Made by a program: the position numbers and the translations under genes
In this document: one piece after another, positions 12,902-25,146 of the stretch
Layout: the number at the start of each line of letters is the position of its first letter
Numbering within the stretch: position 1 is the stretch's first letter
Notes under the pieces: model-generated
The model's database searches: none
Told to the model about the DNA's origin: nothing
What the model saw: only the letters and a program-made list of their open reading frames with translations
NCBI GenBank assembly: GCA_027924585.1
Contig: BSBM01000261.1
Span: 504,001-568,000, forward strand
Direction: 5' to 3'
DNA length: 64,000 bases
Source: Larix kaempferi
Taxonomy: Eukaryota > Streptophyta > Pinopsida > Pinales > Pinaceae

Positions 12902-13075
12902 GAATTATGAGTATTTTACTTGAAAATGTCAATAATATTATTTTATGAGAAAGTGTGAAAGGAAAAAAAGTGTGAAAAGAAATTCATTATAAGTACTTTA
13001 CTTGAAAATGACAATAATATTATTTTATGAAAAAATGTTAAAGGACTTTCATTATGAGTACTTTACTTTATGACT
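12902..13075 (+). repeat. Degenerate tandem repeat around the LINE-1 target site
   Basis: Units of about 55-60 bp (ATTATGAGTACTTTACTTGA, then AAATGACAATAATATTATTT, then a run ending TGTGAAAGG) occur three times here. Related sequence precedes the LINE at 5480-5556. LINE-1 inserted inside this array. The rest of 13,076-13,264 is the right arm of the TIR element, with no gene. Confidence 0.65.
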
Positions 13076-13341
13076 TAAAAGTACTTATACCACTACCTTG
13101 GTTAATATGTGTTTTCATCCACCATAGAAAACTTGACAAATAAGCATTCTTAACTCATGGAATGCCACCTCAACCATGGGGGATGATTTCATCTACTAGA
13201 ATGTGATTGGTTGATTTTTATAGTACATTTTCTTTGTTTTGAGGCCCATTTTTTACCTCAAAATTTCTCTAATGAGCTTTGTTGGATGCATGTGCTTCAT
13301 ACTTGACGATAATTTTTGGATCTACTTCAAAAAGAGTCTGT

Positions 13342-15831
13342 AAAGATATTGATCCTAAGGAAACTAAATAGCAAGATACATCAACTCACTTGAAGGAGCA
13401 AGAACAAAGTACAAATCAGCCATCTGAAGAAGATGAAGGTATAATCCTTACTAAGGAGGGTTGTAAGCATGAAGAATCCACCACTGATTCTACTAAGGAT
13501 CATCTAGTTCTTAATCAGAAATTCACTGCTGAATGGTGCCAAGAAGAGGCATCTACCGTTGATTGTTAAGGTTCTAAAGAAGCATCTACTATTGGATTCT
13601 ATGAAGAGGTACCTCCTGATGGGTGCCTAAGTTTTGAGGATACATCTATTGATGAATGCTCTCATCTCTATATTGGTGACATAGAGATAAGCCTTGATGA
13701 GATTTATGCAAGTCCTAACTCCATGGAGCAAGATGAAGAAGATCCATGAACAACTAAAGATCCAACAGTCCAACATCTAGTTGTTGGCAATGTGGAAGGT
13801 GAAATCACTCCTAGTTTCTTTGTGGGTGATCTCAAAATATTTCCAGAGGAGGATGAGGTTGTTAGTGGTGGTAAGACATCTTTTGGATCAGATCCAAAAG
13901 AAGAGTATAAATCAGATCTGAAACCATCATTGGGACTTCAAGTTGAAATTGAAGACAAGCACTCATCAATTGGAAATCAACTAGGAAATTTGGTGGAAGG
14001 ACAAGCCACCATAATTCCATGGTATGAGGAGGAGAAAATAACACTAGGAAATGGCCTTAATTCTGATTTTTATGTGTCATTATGTCAATCTAATATGGCA
14101 TCCACTTCTAGTGAAAAGTTCAGAATGGTTGAGCCCCCTAGTGATGAGGTTCAACATCCTAGTGTCAAAAATGAATGCAGTGAAAAGGTTGAAACTTTGA
14201 GAGAAGATATTTTCGGTGCACCAAGGATGAATGAGAACCTAAGTTTCATCCCAGATTATGTTGTTGAGGACCTAAAAGATAAATATATTGCAGCAACAAC
14301 ATATGGATCAGATTTCAAAACCTTGAGTGCACAGCATGAAATCGATCTGGTGATAGAAAATGAACAGGAGGAACATATGCAAGAACCTCATCTTCTTGCA
14401 GGGTCATTGAAGATGGATGAACAAAAGATCCAAAAGGCCATGAAAATTCTCCATGAAACTCATGCTTCAGTGTCAAAGTTGTGTTGGGAAGTTTCTTTAA
14501 TGGAATACCAATCTTCCTTTGAAGCCATGGGGAATATCCAGAAAGCAATGTCCACAATCAAAGGTAATTTCTCACAATTGCTTCCAGATGAAAATGACAT
14601 GTTTGAGCTTGTTGAGTTGTTGCAGGAAGCATCACGACATGATGAAGAAATTATTTGCATATATGAAGAAGAGAACTACAAGCTCAAAGGTGAGTTGTTG
14701 GCCACCCAATATTCTTTGAGATACACTCACAGTGCCCTCTTAGAATCACAAATGAATATAGAACAATTCCAACAAGAGTGGCAAGAATTGACTAAATCCT
14801 CAATTTTTCCCGAGAGTCATCCCTTTTGGGTAAATGACGTAAAAAATTCCATGGAGGAACCTCATGAGTGGGTGGACCATGAGGAGAATTCTATTCAGTA
14901 TGTGCTTGAAGAATGTGTAGAAAAAGTAGATGAAAAACAAGCACATGATTTTTTTCAGAATGAACCTGAGAGGTTCTTTGAAGAAAGTCCGTCTTCCAAG
15001 GAAGAGGCAGATGATTTCGCCATAAATGGAGAGGATACATCCACAACTTCAGTGGATGAAATTTTTAGAAGCATGGCTCACCATCCTTCATTCCCCACTT
15101 CACATTCAGCCACAAATTTTGGGAATGAAAATTGGGTAAAAGGATTCTTCCTCTTGGTGTCACATGATGAGAAGGAGGATCCTAAAATTGAGGCTGATGA
15201 CATGTTCCTTAACCCGCAGTAGTTGAGGCAGCCCATGCATGTGTGTGCAGCCACTTTTGACAAGAAGGAATCATATCTACACTGACCTTCAATGTTTGGG
15301 TCAATTGATGGAGTATTGCACCCTTGGATCAATGGCAGAGAGTTAAGCCATCGGATGAAGAGGGGAGCACCTGTTGAGTTCCATAGAGACCATGATACCT
15401 CTTTATTTGATGGAAACATGGACATGATTGATTTTTATACAACTTACTCTCTTTCAGAGCAGCATTTTAGGACATGGGATCCTCACCCTTGTCACTTGAG
15501 TTTCATGGATAAAACACTTGTTCCTTGTGTGCATTGGTCACATGAGAAATTTTCAATTGGAATGGAAATACTTGTGGAGTTTTGGCCTCACTTTTTGGAA
15601 GCATATTTGGTGATGGATAGACTTCCTTTGATTCAGCCCTGCATTGGAGAGTTTCATATCTTGACTAAGGGGCCTTCAAATTTTCAGAGTTGCATTGGAA
15701 AGGATGATTTTCCAATGTGTTGGTATGATGTTTTCATCCCTCCTAGCACTTCATATGATGATGATTTTCTCTTGTTACTAATGTTTGGTGAGATGCAGTA
15801 TGATCAGTGGGATCCTGGTATTCCATGGTAG
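13342..15831 (+). pseudogene. Element X internal ORF: large acidic protein of unknown family
   Basis: One reading frame runs for about 830 codons with only five internal stops (near 13376, 13567, 13747, 15220 and 15283) and ends at 15829-15831. The longest open part is 13792-15222 (476 codons). The N-terminal half is rich in E, D, S and T. A probable coiled coil lies around 14410-14790 (KIQKAMKILHETHASVSKL through MNIEQFQQEWQELTK). The C-terminal part is quite different: aromatic and hydrophobic, with FSIGMEILVEFWPHFLEAY, MDRLPLIQPCIGEFH and a QWDPGIPW end. I recognise no gag, protease, RT or integrase motif. It lies upstream of a polypurine tract and the 3' LTR, so it is the cargo of a non-autonomous LTR element, or an extra ORF of one whose pol is lost. 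Function unknown. Confidence 0.6.
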
Positions 15832-16062
15832 GACATTTTTCCACACATGACACTACTACTTGGAAACTTGCAGTTGAAGTAGTGGAATCTAGACCTTCTT
15901 TTGTTTGGTGGATTTTGTTGGATGGTATTCAAATCCATGGGAGTGTCATACAAGCAATGGGATCCTGGAATTGCTTGTCTTTGGAGAGATGATTATGATC
16001 AGAGTAGTGCAGCAAAAGCATGATGGACTCTTGTGATAATTTGCTTGAGGACAAGCAATTTT

Positions 16063-16075
16063 GGGAAGGGAGGTC
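16063..16075 (+). promoter_or_regulatory. Polypurine tract of element X
   Basis: GGGAAGGGAGGTC directly precedes the TGTCATG start of the 3' LTR. Upstream is TTGAGGACAAGCAA, a sequence common just before the 3' LTR of plant Ty3/gypsy elements. It would prime plus-strand DNA synthesis. It sets the orientation of X as plus. Confidence 0.75.
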
Positions 16076-18100
16076 TGTCATGTCCCCCAATTTTGGGATT
16101 ATTCAGTGACCACAGGTACAATGGGGACATTATTTCCCTAGGAAAATAAATGATAATTTAATCATGTAACTATATAATAAATTTTAGCCTAATTTATGTT
16201 GGAGGAATTAATTAATTTAATTTAAATTAATTTTGGTAATTATTAGCCTAAGTCCAAGGGAGGAATTAATTTTATTAATTTAAATTAATTCCTTTAATTA
16301 ATATTCCTAAAATAATTGGGCAAGTGGTCCAAGAGGGTGCCCCCATGAGTGGATATGGTTGCTAATTCAAATTTGGGTTCAAGATTAGAAAGATGGCTAA
16401 AGCAATTTTTGGATTTAGAAAAAGAACAAAAGAAGGAAAGGTGTAAGAGTTGCTAAAAGCAAGAAAATGGAAACAACCAAAAAAAGCAGAAGGAGGGCGC
16501 TTTTGCTAAAAAGAATAAAAGGAATGTCAGAGAAAAGAAGGAAACAAAGGGATGGCAGTTTCCAAATGAAGGAAATACATCAAGCAAAAGAAAAGGAAGG
16601 TTATCTACTCATGGTTGACCCACTCTCACAGGTCACCAAGCCAAGTAACTTGCTCAACAAGTCAACATGAATTCTATAAAAGAAGTATTCCAACTCCATT
16701 TCAGAACTTTTGATCATTTGAGAATTTTGCTTGAGAGCTCTAAGCTTCTCTAGTGTTGAGAGATGTGCCTCAACAACCTTGGGAGATGTGCCCCAAGTTC
16801 TTGACAGGTTTCCAGTCTACTTCCAGAGGTTCATGTTTCTTCTGATCATATGTTTAGCAGCCATACTTGAATATTATGCAGCCATCAGAAGAGATCCCAT
16901 CATCCATAAGTGCTTGAAGTGAAGACCATTGTAGATCTAGTGAGGAGAAAGCTCCCATTATTGAAGGAGGAGCCCAGATCATCTAAGAGAATAAGTGCAC
17001 AGCCCATGAGATATGATCTCCATCTGTAGCATCTCATCATTCAGATCTATCATAGATTTGATCCTTCTACCCTTTCTCCTTTTGTGTGGGGGAAAACTAG
17101 TTGTTGGAGGCCTCTTGAGGCACTGTTGAAGAGATTGTCTGTAATAATTATTCCATTGTTGTGATTTCAACTTAAAAATCATTTTTATATGTTATCAGAT
17201 TCCATCTCTTTCCATTGGAAGGAATTCTAGCTATTGGAGGTTCTCTAGTGCACTGAGACTGCAATGATTAAGTTAATACTAGCTCAATTACTAGTTGTGG
17301 AGAGGTTTATTGAAGGAAGGAGGTAATCCCTTTGCAAGATATACCTAAAATATTCCATTTCGACCTTCTGAAAATTAATAATTTATATTAGAGCCATTTA
17401 TAATTGCAAAAAAGAGTATTAAGTTCTTTAATGTGTTTTTACCCTTCGGAATTAAAGACTAGCTCAACGGGCACTTTTAACTAGCTAGTTTTGGTATATT
17501 TTTATGTATGACTAAAATATGCTTCAAATTAATGATATAATGGTTCTATGATGTCCTTATAACACTAATAAATATCCTCATTTTGTGTTCCTGAGTTTTT
17601 GGATGCATTATAGCTTGTTTGGAAAATCCTGGAAATCTCCTACCTGTGCAATCCCTAGTAGCGCCCTTGACTAGTTTGCCTCTAAATCCATTTAAAAAAT
17701 CCCAAAATATCATGAGATCTGATCCATTATGTTTTACTGATATTATTGACTTCAAATAACCCTTACTGCCATCCAACACCCACTCCCAGTCTAGTATGCA
17801 TATGCTGGAAGCCCAGGAAGCCTCGAGTAGGCAACAGGCTTATCTGTTGTTGAAAAGTGAAAGGCTCCAATACCTTGTGCATAGGAATCGTTGTCCAGAA
17901 CTAACTTATCTTGATGCTGCACATTTTACATATAAATTCCAAAACCAAAATTCATCCCTACCATCCTTGATCAGTGAACTGGTACCCCTCACTTACACCT
18001 TGCACACCTTAAAGAAAATTACAAAAATTGCTAATTAAAATATTGATCAGTTTGGAAGTTGGAGATAGTATTCTGGCCAATTCTTGGCTGGGATATTACA
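16076..18100 (+). mobile_element. LTR retroelement X, 3' LTR
   Basis: It matches 2307-4326 along its length, with scattered substitutions and small indels, and has the same TGTCATG and ATATTACA ends. A TATAAAA box is at 16675-16681. TGTCT after it (18101-18105) pairs with TGCCT before the 5' LTR as a diverged 5-bp target duplication. It is followed at once by G1 leader, placing the insertion in the 5' untranslated region of G1 in unit 1. Confidence 0.88.
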
Positions 18101-19677
18101 TGTCTTCTCTCCTTTTCTATACTGGTCTCACTACTGTTACTAGCGTTTTGCACAAGGGAAAGTTTATTAGATTAACACATTAATAAATCTTAATATTTGC
18201 TCTAATATTACCGCACTGGGTCCTTTATTGCACTCATATGCCTAATGTTGAAACCATTGCTTTGATATCACCCTTCCACATCCCCAATGGGATTAGTGGC
18301 CTATCATGATCACAGGGGATATTTTTCTTCCTTTCCACTTTTGATACCAAGACCTTATTGTCTAAATCCAAGTTATTCTACTGTGCAGCAGCCGACACCC
18401 TATGATATCAGTCCACTAAGCGTGGCACTATGTTCATAACACTCTGATCCATATGTGATACTACATGCACTAGTTTAACCTTGCGCACTTATGCACTTAT
18501 CAATTCCTTTATTGTGTAGCGATACTGTGTGCGTGAACCATTGTGTGACTATCTCTAATCACTGTGTGACTACCACCAAGCATGTTAAACACCAGGTGGA
18601 AACTTAGCTTGCAATGTCAAGTCACTGGATACCTACAAAGTTAGTGCTATAAGCATAGATGGGATTCTCATATAAATCATACATTTATACACAATCATTT
18701 CTAAGTTGCATCATCATATATCCATCAAGTATATATCTGAAATCAATTACTTCTAGCTAAGCAATTCAGATTTCATTGTATACAACATGCATCTCTTCAT
18801 TCATTCAGATCAACATTCATACAGTGGAAATGAATAACAATAATGAAACATCACATAACACTTATCTTGAGTCTTCTGGAGCACTCCAGTGGTGACAATT
18901 ACTATGCTACAGCAAATGAGGTTCAAATTATCATGTGTGATTCGAATTCTCTCCATTTTAACATCATTGTTCATTATACTGATTATTGGATCATGTGACA
19001 TTATTCTGCTCCTATCTGAGTTCTCTTGCATGATTAATTTTCTGCTCATTTTTACTGCAGTTTTCACTCTAGTTCATATTTTCTGCTCATTTTTACTGCA
19101 GTTTTCACTCTAGTTCATATTTTCTGCTCATTCATTCTCCGTGACGTATAATCAGCTCTTAGATCTGCTGTGATTTATAATTTCATAGGGATACTGACAC
19201 TACTCTGTCACGTCGAAACTTTGACCCATGTCTTCCTTCCACCAAGGTAATAATTGTCTCAACTGCCTTCCTCTTAGAGGCATTAAATGATTATGGAACA
19301 TGAATCAACTAACATATGATCGCTCATTAGTCCTCTCTATGAAACTTGGATCTCATCTACTAGTTTCATGGATTCAATAAATCCCTTCCTATCCTTAAGA
19401 TCATAATCATGCCCCATGCTCTTGTTTCCTTGCACATCCAGCTGTGTATTTATTTATTATTACTATTATTATGCACATGTATATCACATTTACAATGTTA
19501 TTGTGTTTGTCCTGTGCATGGTTCTCTAACCACCTTAGTTTTTGATATACACATATATATTCGGGATGCCATGGTAGGGCCTTTTCCTTGAGCTCCTCAC
19601 CATGTTCCATACATTACATCAACGATATTACATCATTTACATAGTTTATGTCAAGGGTCAAAATTAGGGACATTACA
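18101..19677 (-). mobile_element. G1 chromovirus leader, primer site and 5' LTR (unit 1)
   Basis: Read on the minus strand, the LTR begins at 19677 with TGTAATGTCCC and ends near 18271, just before a primer binding site (TGATATCAAAGC, 18259-18270). The leader lies at 18101-18258. The same LTR in unit 2 ends at 38121. Compared with unit 2, this copy lacks the segment equivalent to 35053-37345. The joint shows 4-5 bases of shared sequence (TTGAG), so a deletion is likely. The short frames in it are non-coding. Confidence 0.8.
19041..19130. repeat. 41-bp tandem repeat in G1 LTR
   Basis: A 41-bp unit beginning TCTGCTCATTTTTACTGCAG is present twice, followed by a partial third copy. Unit 2 has a single copy (around 37527-37565), so the expansion is specific to unit 1. 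Confidence 0.8.
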
Positions 19678-19931
19678 CAGACTTTACAAAGTTGGATGGT
19701 GTAACATTGGGGGTGGATTCTTTATGGGTCGATACCATTCGTTGAAATTCCAAGGCCTTTGTTGAGAGAGGAGGGAGTTGGTAGGCCCCCCCCCTATTGT
19801 ATCCATGGCCATGCCCACGAAATATTAACAAGAAGGGATGTTGACGGCAAGTGAATTACAAAGCTAGGGTTTTTTTTATTTTCAACCTTCTTCAACTTTA
19901 AAATGTTTTAGAAAACAAAACATGTGCAAAT

Positions 19932-20171
19932 TTGGTTGAGATTGCATGTATGAGATTTCATCAACAAGAAAAAATTATTCTAGAAATGTATTTACATGTA
20001 ATCGATATTTCCAACAATGTTCATATTGATGAAATTTATTTTGAAAAAATAGATATAACAAAAAATCAAAATATGAAAATATGGTTGTTGATTAAACAAT
20101 ACACCTTTCATATATTAAATGATGATCTACCACACAAGCTTACTAGAGCTTACCACATATCAAGTAGATGA
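19932..20171 (+). CDS. Small ORF, 79 codons, conserved in both duplicated units (doubtful)
   Basis: An open frame starting MVEIACMRFHQQEK is matched by an equally long open frame at 38377-38616, with nine differing residues and no stop in either. No domain is recognised. The sequence has many I, N and K residues, as expected from AT-rich DNA. Its 3' part overlaps the 90-bp tandem repeat. Retention of the frame in two diverged copies is suggestive but could be chance over 240 bp. Confidence 0.2.
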   Translation: MVEIACMRFHQQEKIILEMYLHVIDISNNVHIDEIYFEKIDITKNQNMKIWLLIKQYTFHILNDDLPHKLTRAYHISSR

Positions 20172-20281
20172 TGTAGAATTAACATCAAATGCACCTTCAT
20201 ATATTGGATGATGATCTACCACTCAAGCTTACTAGAGCTTACTACATATCAAGTAGATGATGTATAATTAAAATCAAATCG
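20102..20281. repeat. 90-bp tandem duplication (unit 1)
   Basis: Two adjacent copies start with CACCTT(T)CATATATT and contain GATCTACCAC and AAGCTTACTAGAGCTTAC. The same pair is present in unit 2 at 38547-38726, so this repeat predates the large duplication. Confidence 0.85.
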
Positions 20282-20990
20282 ATTACCATTAGATATATAA
20301 AAAAAAGAGTTCAACACACCAAGCCAACCTAAATTTGAAAGACATTAGTACAAATAAAAAATACGTTAATGAATAGATCACTTAATGGTTGTTAGCAATT
20401 CATTACATTGGTCAACCATTCAAAAATTATAAAAACCAGCATAGATCCATCTTAAAAGGGGATCCACCAAGCGCTGAGAGGGATCAAATCTCTTGAGGTG
20501 CAAACCCCTCCTGTTTAGAGTGTAATGTTTTATCTAATTTGTGTTGTTATATATATATATATATGCCGTTGTAAATGTTTTAAATCTAATTTGAGCCTAC
20601 ATGTTATTTTTTATAATATTTTATTATTTTTAAAAAGAACACATGTCAACTCCACGAGGATCACTGAAGGAGTTACACATCCCTTACTGGACTGTAGAAT
20701 GCACCTCCTCGACGCAATTACTAAAAATTAGCAAAATTTAAAAACTTATAATACTAAATAATGAAAGTGACTCATTAATTGATAGTACGCTCATCTAAAA
20801 GAGAAATATTATATCAAATTGAGAAATATTATATGGGAAAGTGAAATTTAAAATCCAAATTTGCAACCATGAACTAGTCATGATGACGATTATTTGATAG
20901 TACGTTGAATTAAAAATTCATTCATTCAAAGCTAAATTAATCACCTCATGGCCTTACCATAACCTTGATTCCCTCTTCATTGTCGGATCT

Positions 20991-23900
20991 TTTTTCAACC
21001 CAAAGAAAAAATAGCATACTATTAATAAGTGGCAAATAATATCAACTACAAACACATACCAAGGCTACAACCCAACCTCCAAGTAAAACATGTCAAAGGA
21101 ATAATCCAAGACTCCCAATAAATGACCAAAACAGATACCAACCCGAACTTTCCACAATGTCTCAACAATATAGAAAATACATAACAATAAATAAGCCAAC
21201 ATATATCCCCCGAAACAGATGGGGAAATATCACTGTCCAGAACCAAAAAAAGTAGAACCCAAACTTTGTCGAGACAAAAAAACAAGTCACACTACATGCC
21301 GAGTATAATATGTCACCCAGATAATATTGATGCCCTGAAAATGTCCACAGGAAAAATAGCTAGAAACCAATAAAACGGGTTTCCATCCAAATACCAACCA
21401 GCAGTTGGCCAATCCAGTGGAAACTAGGAACCTGCATAGGATAATGTCGAAAACAAAAGCAGAGATATAGTCAGAAACTAGAGTAAAAGATGATCTAAAG
21501 ACCCATCCGCAACCAAGAGATCAGCCACCCAATCCTCCCAAAAATGATGCCTGGTGAAGTAGAAAGTGCACACTTGGATAAGTCGTCTGCCAACTGATTT
21601 GAGGCACGGGCCACATGCTGAAATGTGATACATGCAAATCGCTCAATCAAAGAGCGCGTCTCAAAAATCCAGTGAGTGAGAAGCAACACATTTATAGAAA
21701 CCAATCCACTTGCCCAATCAATCGTAGCATGAGAGTCACCCCAGACCTGGAGCCGGGAAACCCCTTTGGAGCAAGCAAATCGGAGGAGCATCCATAAGGC
21801 CAAAAGTTCACTGCGGGAGTTTGAACCCGCCCCCTAGTTCATCCACAATTTAAAACTTCTATTTGCACTCAGAAAAAGGACTGCCCCAATCCCGCTTACA
21901 AAACCACCTCTCTGTGAGGCCCCATCAAAGAAACCACAAGGGTAGAGTAAATGTAAAGGAGCAACCTGTGAGCACTGACTACACTAAGGACTTGACATGG
22001 GAGGGCCCACACCATTGAATTCCATAAAGTCTGCAAAGGCCTTTCCACCTAGGATCGACGCATTGGCCCGCAATCCTTCAAAAATACTTGAGTTTCTAGC
22101 TCGCCAAACCTCCCAGAAAACAAAACAAGGGAGAGCTTTCCAGTCCTTATATCGTCGACCCAATTGATATAAACCTTCCTCCATAGAAACAGGTCCCCAT
22201 TAGAGCCGACGACCACAGATGTTGTTGATCACTAACCAAATATTCTTGACCACAAGGCAGCTTAAAAAGAGATGTTCAACGGACTCCCCCTGAGCACAAC
22301 ATAATTGACACCAAGTCGGTCCACAAAAACCCCTCCGGCATAAGTTGTCCCAAGTAAGAATGATGCTGTTTAAGACCAACCAATTGAAACATTTTAGTTT
22401 AAGTGGCATTTGAAAGTTCCATATCTTTGAGAACCACCACTTCGGCTGCAGATTCTCAAAAGAGACTAAAGAGTCATAAGCCAATTTAGCCGTAACAACC
22501 CCTCTATTTAAATTCCATGACCAAACCAATCTATCTGATGTATCCTGTAAGGTAATGTTTAAACTTCTGAGTCCTTTAACATAGCAGTCCCATTCCAACG
22601 CAAAACCACCCAATAGGCCAAGGTACTGAGCCGGAATCCAAGTTGGATGACCCCCAATAGTGTAAAGGGTTCGAGTCATAGAATGTGAGAGTGAAAAATA
22701 TCCCTTGGATCTCAGAACTCTGAGAAGTTCCTTTGATAGTCTATAACCCACTGGACCAGCCAAAATGGGATCCACACCCAAACGGACATCACGACCGTTC
22801 CCTGGAACCCAGGCCAACCAGTCAGCGATTGTAGAAAAAAACCCCAGCAAACCGCCCCAATTATTTGAAACACCCCTAGTGCTATGAGGACCATTTCTGA
22901 ACCAATCAACCAACGAACGAGACTTCAAGTATTTACCATGTATGAGAGTACTTCAAGCTGAGCCCGGGAAAAGAGCTCTCCACAGACTTTTGGACTTTAA
23001 GGCCAGATCAAATTTCTCCAAATTTTTTAGATCCCAACCACCCATTTGCCAAGGACGAGCCAGTAATTGCCAATTGACTAGGTGGAACTTGTGTTCCCCC
23101 CCCCCATCCCAGATAAAAGAGAATATACATTTGCGAATTCCTTTCAGAATAGATTGAGGGATTTTGCTGAGTGATAGCCAAAAAACCACCAAATTTTGGA
23201 GTACCAACTTTGCTAAGGTAAGTCTACCACCCAGTGAGAGCCAACGCCAAAACCAATGGTTAATACGTTTATCAAAACATTTAAGTAGCCACAACCAGTT
23301 GCAAATAAGATAATTGGTTGGCTTAAAAAAAAACTAATGTATGTAGTACTCGTAGACACATCCTTAAAGTTAAAAGGGAACAACAGACTTACCTGCGCCT
23401 TGATAGCAATGTCCACATTATTTTCCAGGAACCAAGATTTTGAAACACTGACCAACATCCCAAAGGCATGATAAAATAAGTCCAAAATATTTTTATAACA
23501 CTGCCATTCCGAGATAGAACCAGGACCGAACAACATGACATCATCTACAAATAATGTATGGGTCACCGAAACCTTCTCTGTAATCTTGATACTGAGTATC
23601 CTGCCATCCCTTTTTTCCCGAACTATGAGTCTGCCCAGCCCTTCAAAATTCAATAGGAAAAGTAAAGGAGAAAGAGGGAAACCCTATCGTAGCCCCCTTG
23701 AACCTTTAAAAAAGTCCTAAGGCAGTCCATTAATGATCACAACAAAGTTCACCGATGATACACAAGCCATAAACCCCTTTACCACGGGCCAAGGCAAGCC
23801 AATATGAACTAGAATAAGACGAAGAAAGGACCTGTCCACACGATCATATGCCTTTACCAGATCCAGCTTAAGGCACAAGGAACTTAGTTGTTTTATCTTT

Positions 23901-24339
23901 ACACTGTGAAAAACCTCTTGAGTCACCCCCACTGCATCCAAAATTTGCCTGTCCTCAATGAAACCAAACTGTTCCATTGAAATGTACTTTGATAACCCCA
24001 GCTTGATTCTAATAGCAATTATTTTTTAAATAACTTTGTAGATTAAATTACAAAGTGATATCGGTCTGAAATCACCAAAATCCTCCGTATGAGAATTTTT
24101 TGGAATGAGAGCTAAGAAAGTTGAATTAATAGCTCCCAAAACCACACCACTGGTACGAGACTCTTCCACTGCTTCCCAAATGCTAGGTCCCATAGTGTCA
24201 AAAAATTCGATGAACAAATTAACAGTCCAGCCATCAGGACCTGGGCTTTTATCCTTAGAAAACCCCCTTAAGACCTTTTCAATCTCCTGAAGAGATATCT
24301 CCTTTAAAATCCCATCCCCCTCCTCATCAAGGAATAATC
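20991..24339 (-). mobile_element. 5'-truncated LINE (second family), minus strand
   Basis: It is bounded by a 12-bp target duplication, ATTGTCGGATCT, at 20979-20990 and 24340-24351. The empty site is intact in unit 2 at 46717-46728. The 3' end is on the left and starts with a short T run (tail, reversed). The element is truncated within reverse transcriptase at 24339. The left 480 bp (20991-21480) is 3' untranslated sequence with no third ORF, unlike the two full-length LINEs. The tail is very short. Confidence 0.9.
21495..24310 (-). pseudogene. LINE ORF2 fragment: reverse transcriptase, zf-RVT, RNase H
   Basis: Minus-strand order is RT (24310-22953), zf-RVT (22928-22200), RNase H (about 21900-21495). 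RT shows SPGPDGWT, FRPISLCNLIYKVI, LDLVKAYDRVD and the active-site box LFVDDVMLFG, where both aspartates are intact. The zf-RVT region has CRRGFCGPTWCQLCCAQGE and HLFLSC. RNase H has VWGDSHATIDWA and HVARASNQLADDLS. Frameshifts split RT near 23653-23717 and 23213. The endonuclease and ORF1 are absent through 5' truncation. It differs in sequence from the two full-length LINEs. Confidence 0.85.
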
Positions 24340-25146
24340 ATTGTCGGATCTAGTACTTCAATTTCACGAGATAAACTTGGTGCTTCAACCCTAAACCCTA
24401 AGATATATGAGCATATTCCAATGTGAAAGTAGCATCACATTTATCAATAAGCTAAAATGTAATGGCAAACTACAATATGGAGTGGCTTAGCAAAATATAG
24501 ACGATTGAAATGCGAGGGAGCAATTGTTCCGGTGAGGAACTTTAAGTGTTTGATAATCTTTTTTTATAACGTTGAAGTATGTGAAGGCGAATGATTAAAT
24601 AATATATTTAAACATAAAATAGTTGTTTTGGATTTTTTAATTAAAATGTTAAAATTTTAGTAATTTGTTTTTTACTGAAATTTACATTGTACAATTTTAA
24701 TAATTACATTGATAGATGTTTATATCTTAGAATTTGAGGTAGACTAGCATTTATGCTTTTCTTAGATTGCAAGGGGATGAGACAAGTGTACTATCTAAAT
24801 TGATTTTATGGCACTGGTTCCAAATTTGAAATAAACAATTATAAAAAAAAAAAATATCAAAATTAACTAGTAGCTAATGCATGGATAAATAGTAGTTGAT
24901 GGATGGATAACTCTTAGTTGATGCATGGATAACATGTAATTCATAGTAGAAAATCCTTTTAACTAGAAGAAAATGTGAACAAATAACCCATAACCTTATA
25001 ACATTTAATGTGTAGCCTATAAAACATAATATAAAAATAATAAAAATATTAATCTAAATCATAAAACATTTAAATTACTATATCTTCAAAGCCTTACATC
25101 TAAACTCTATTGAACACACCTATAAGTAACTAACTCTTTTATAAAA

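Larger units (their letters stand above)
4528..13264. mobile_element. Old TIR element (non-autonomous) carrying LINE-1 inside
   Basis: The left end (ATTTTGAGGTCAAAAAATGG, from 4528) is the inverted complement of the right end (13234-13262, ATTTTGAGGTAAAAAATGGG when reversed). Weaker inverted similarity continues for about 80 bp, through ATGTACTA and CCATGAGTT. Without the LINE the element is about 1.4 kb, AT-rich and non-coding. I found no clear target duplication: the left flank is G1 leader/LTR and the right flank is X internal sequence. It may therefore sit at a rearrangement junction. The superfamily is not determined; a Mutator-like or hAT-like MITE is possible. Confidence 0.5.
19678..20978. 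other. Duplicated non-coding flank, unit 1 (left part)
   Basis: This segment is repeated in unit 2 as 38122-38846 plus 46139-46716, interrupted there by a LINE. It is AT-rich. It holds one small frame (19932-20171) and a 90-bp tandem repeat, listed separately, and no recognised gene. The empty LINE target ATGGTTGTTAGCAATT is present here intact around 20389-20404. Confidence 0.8.
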
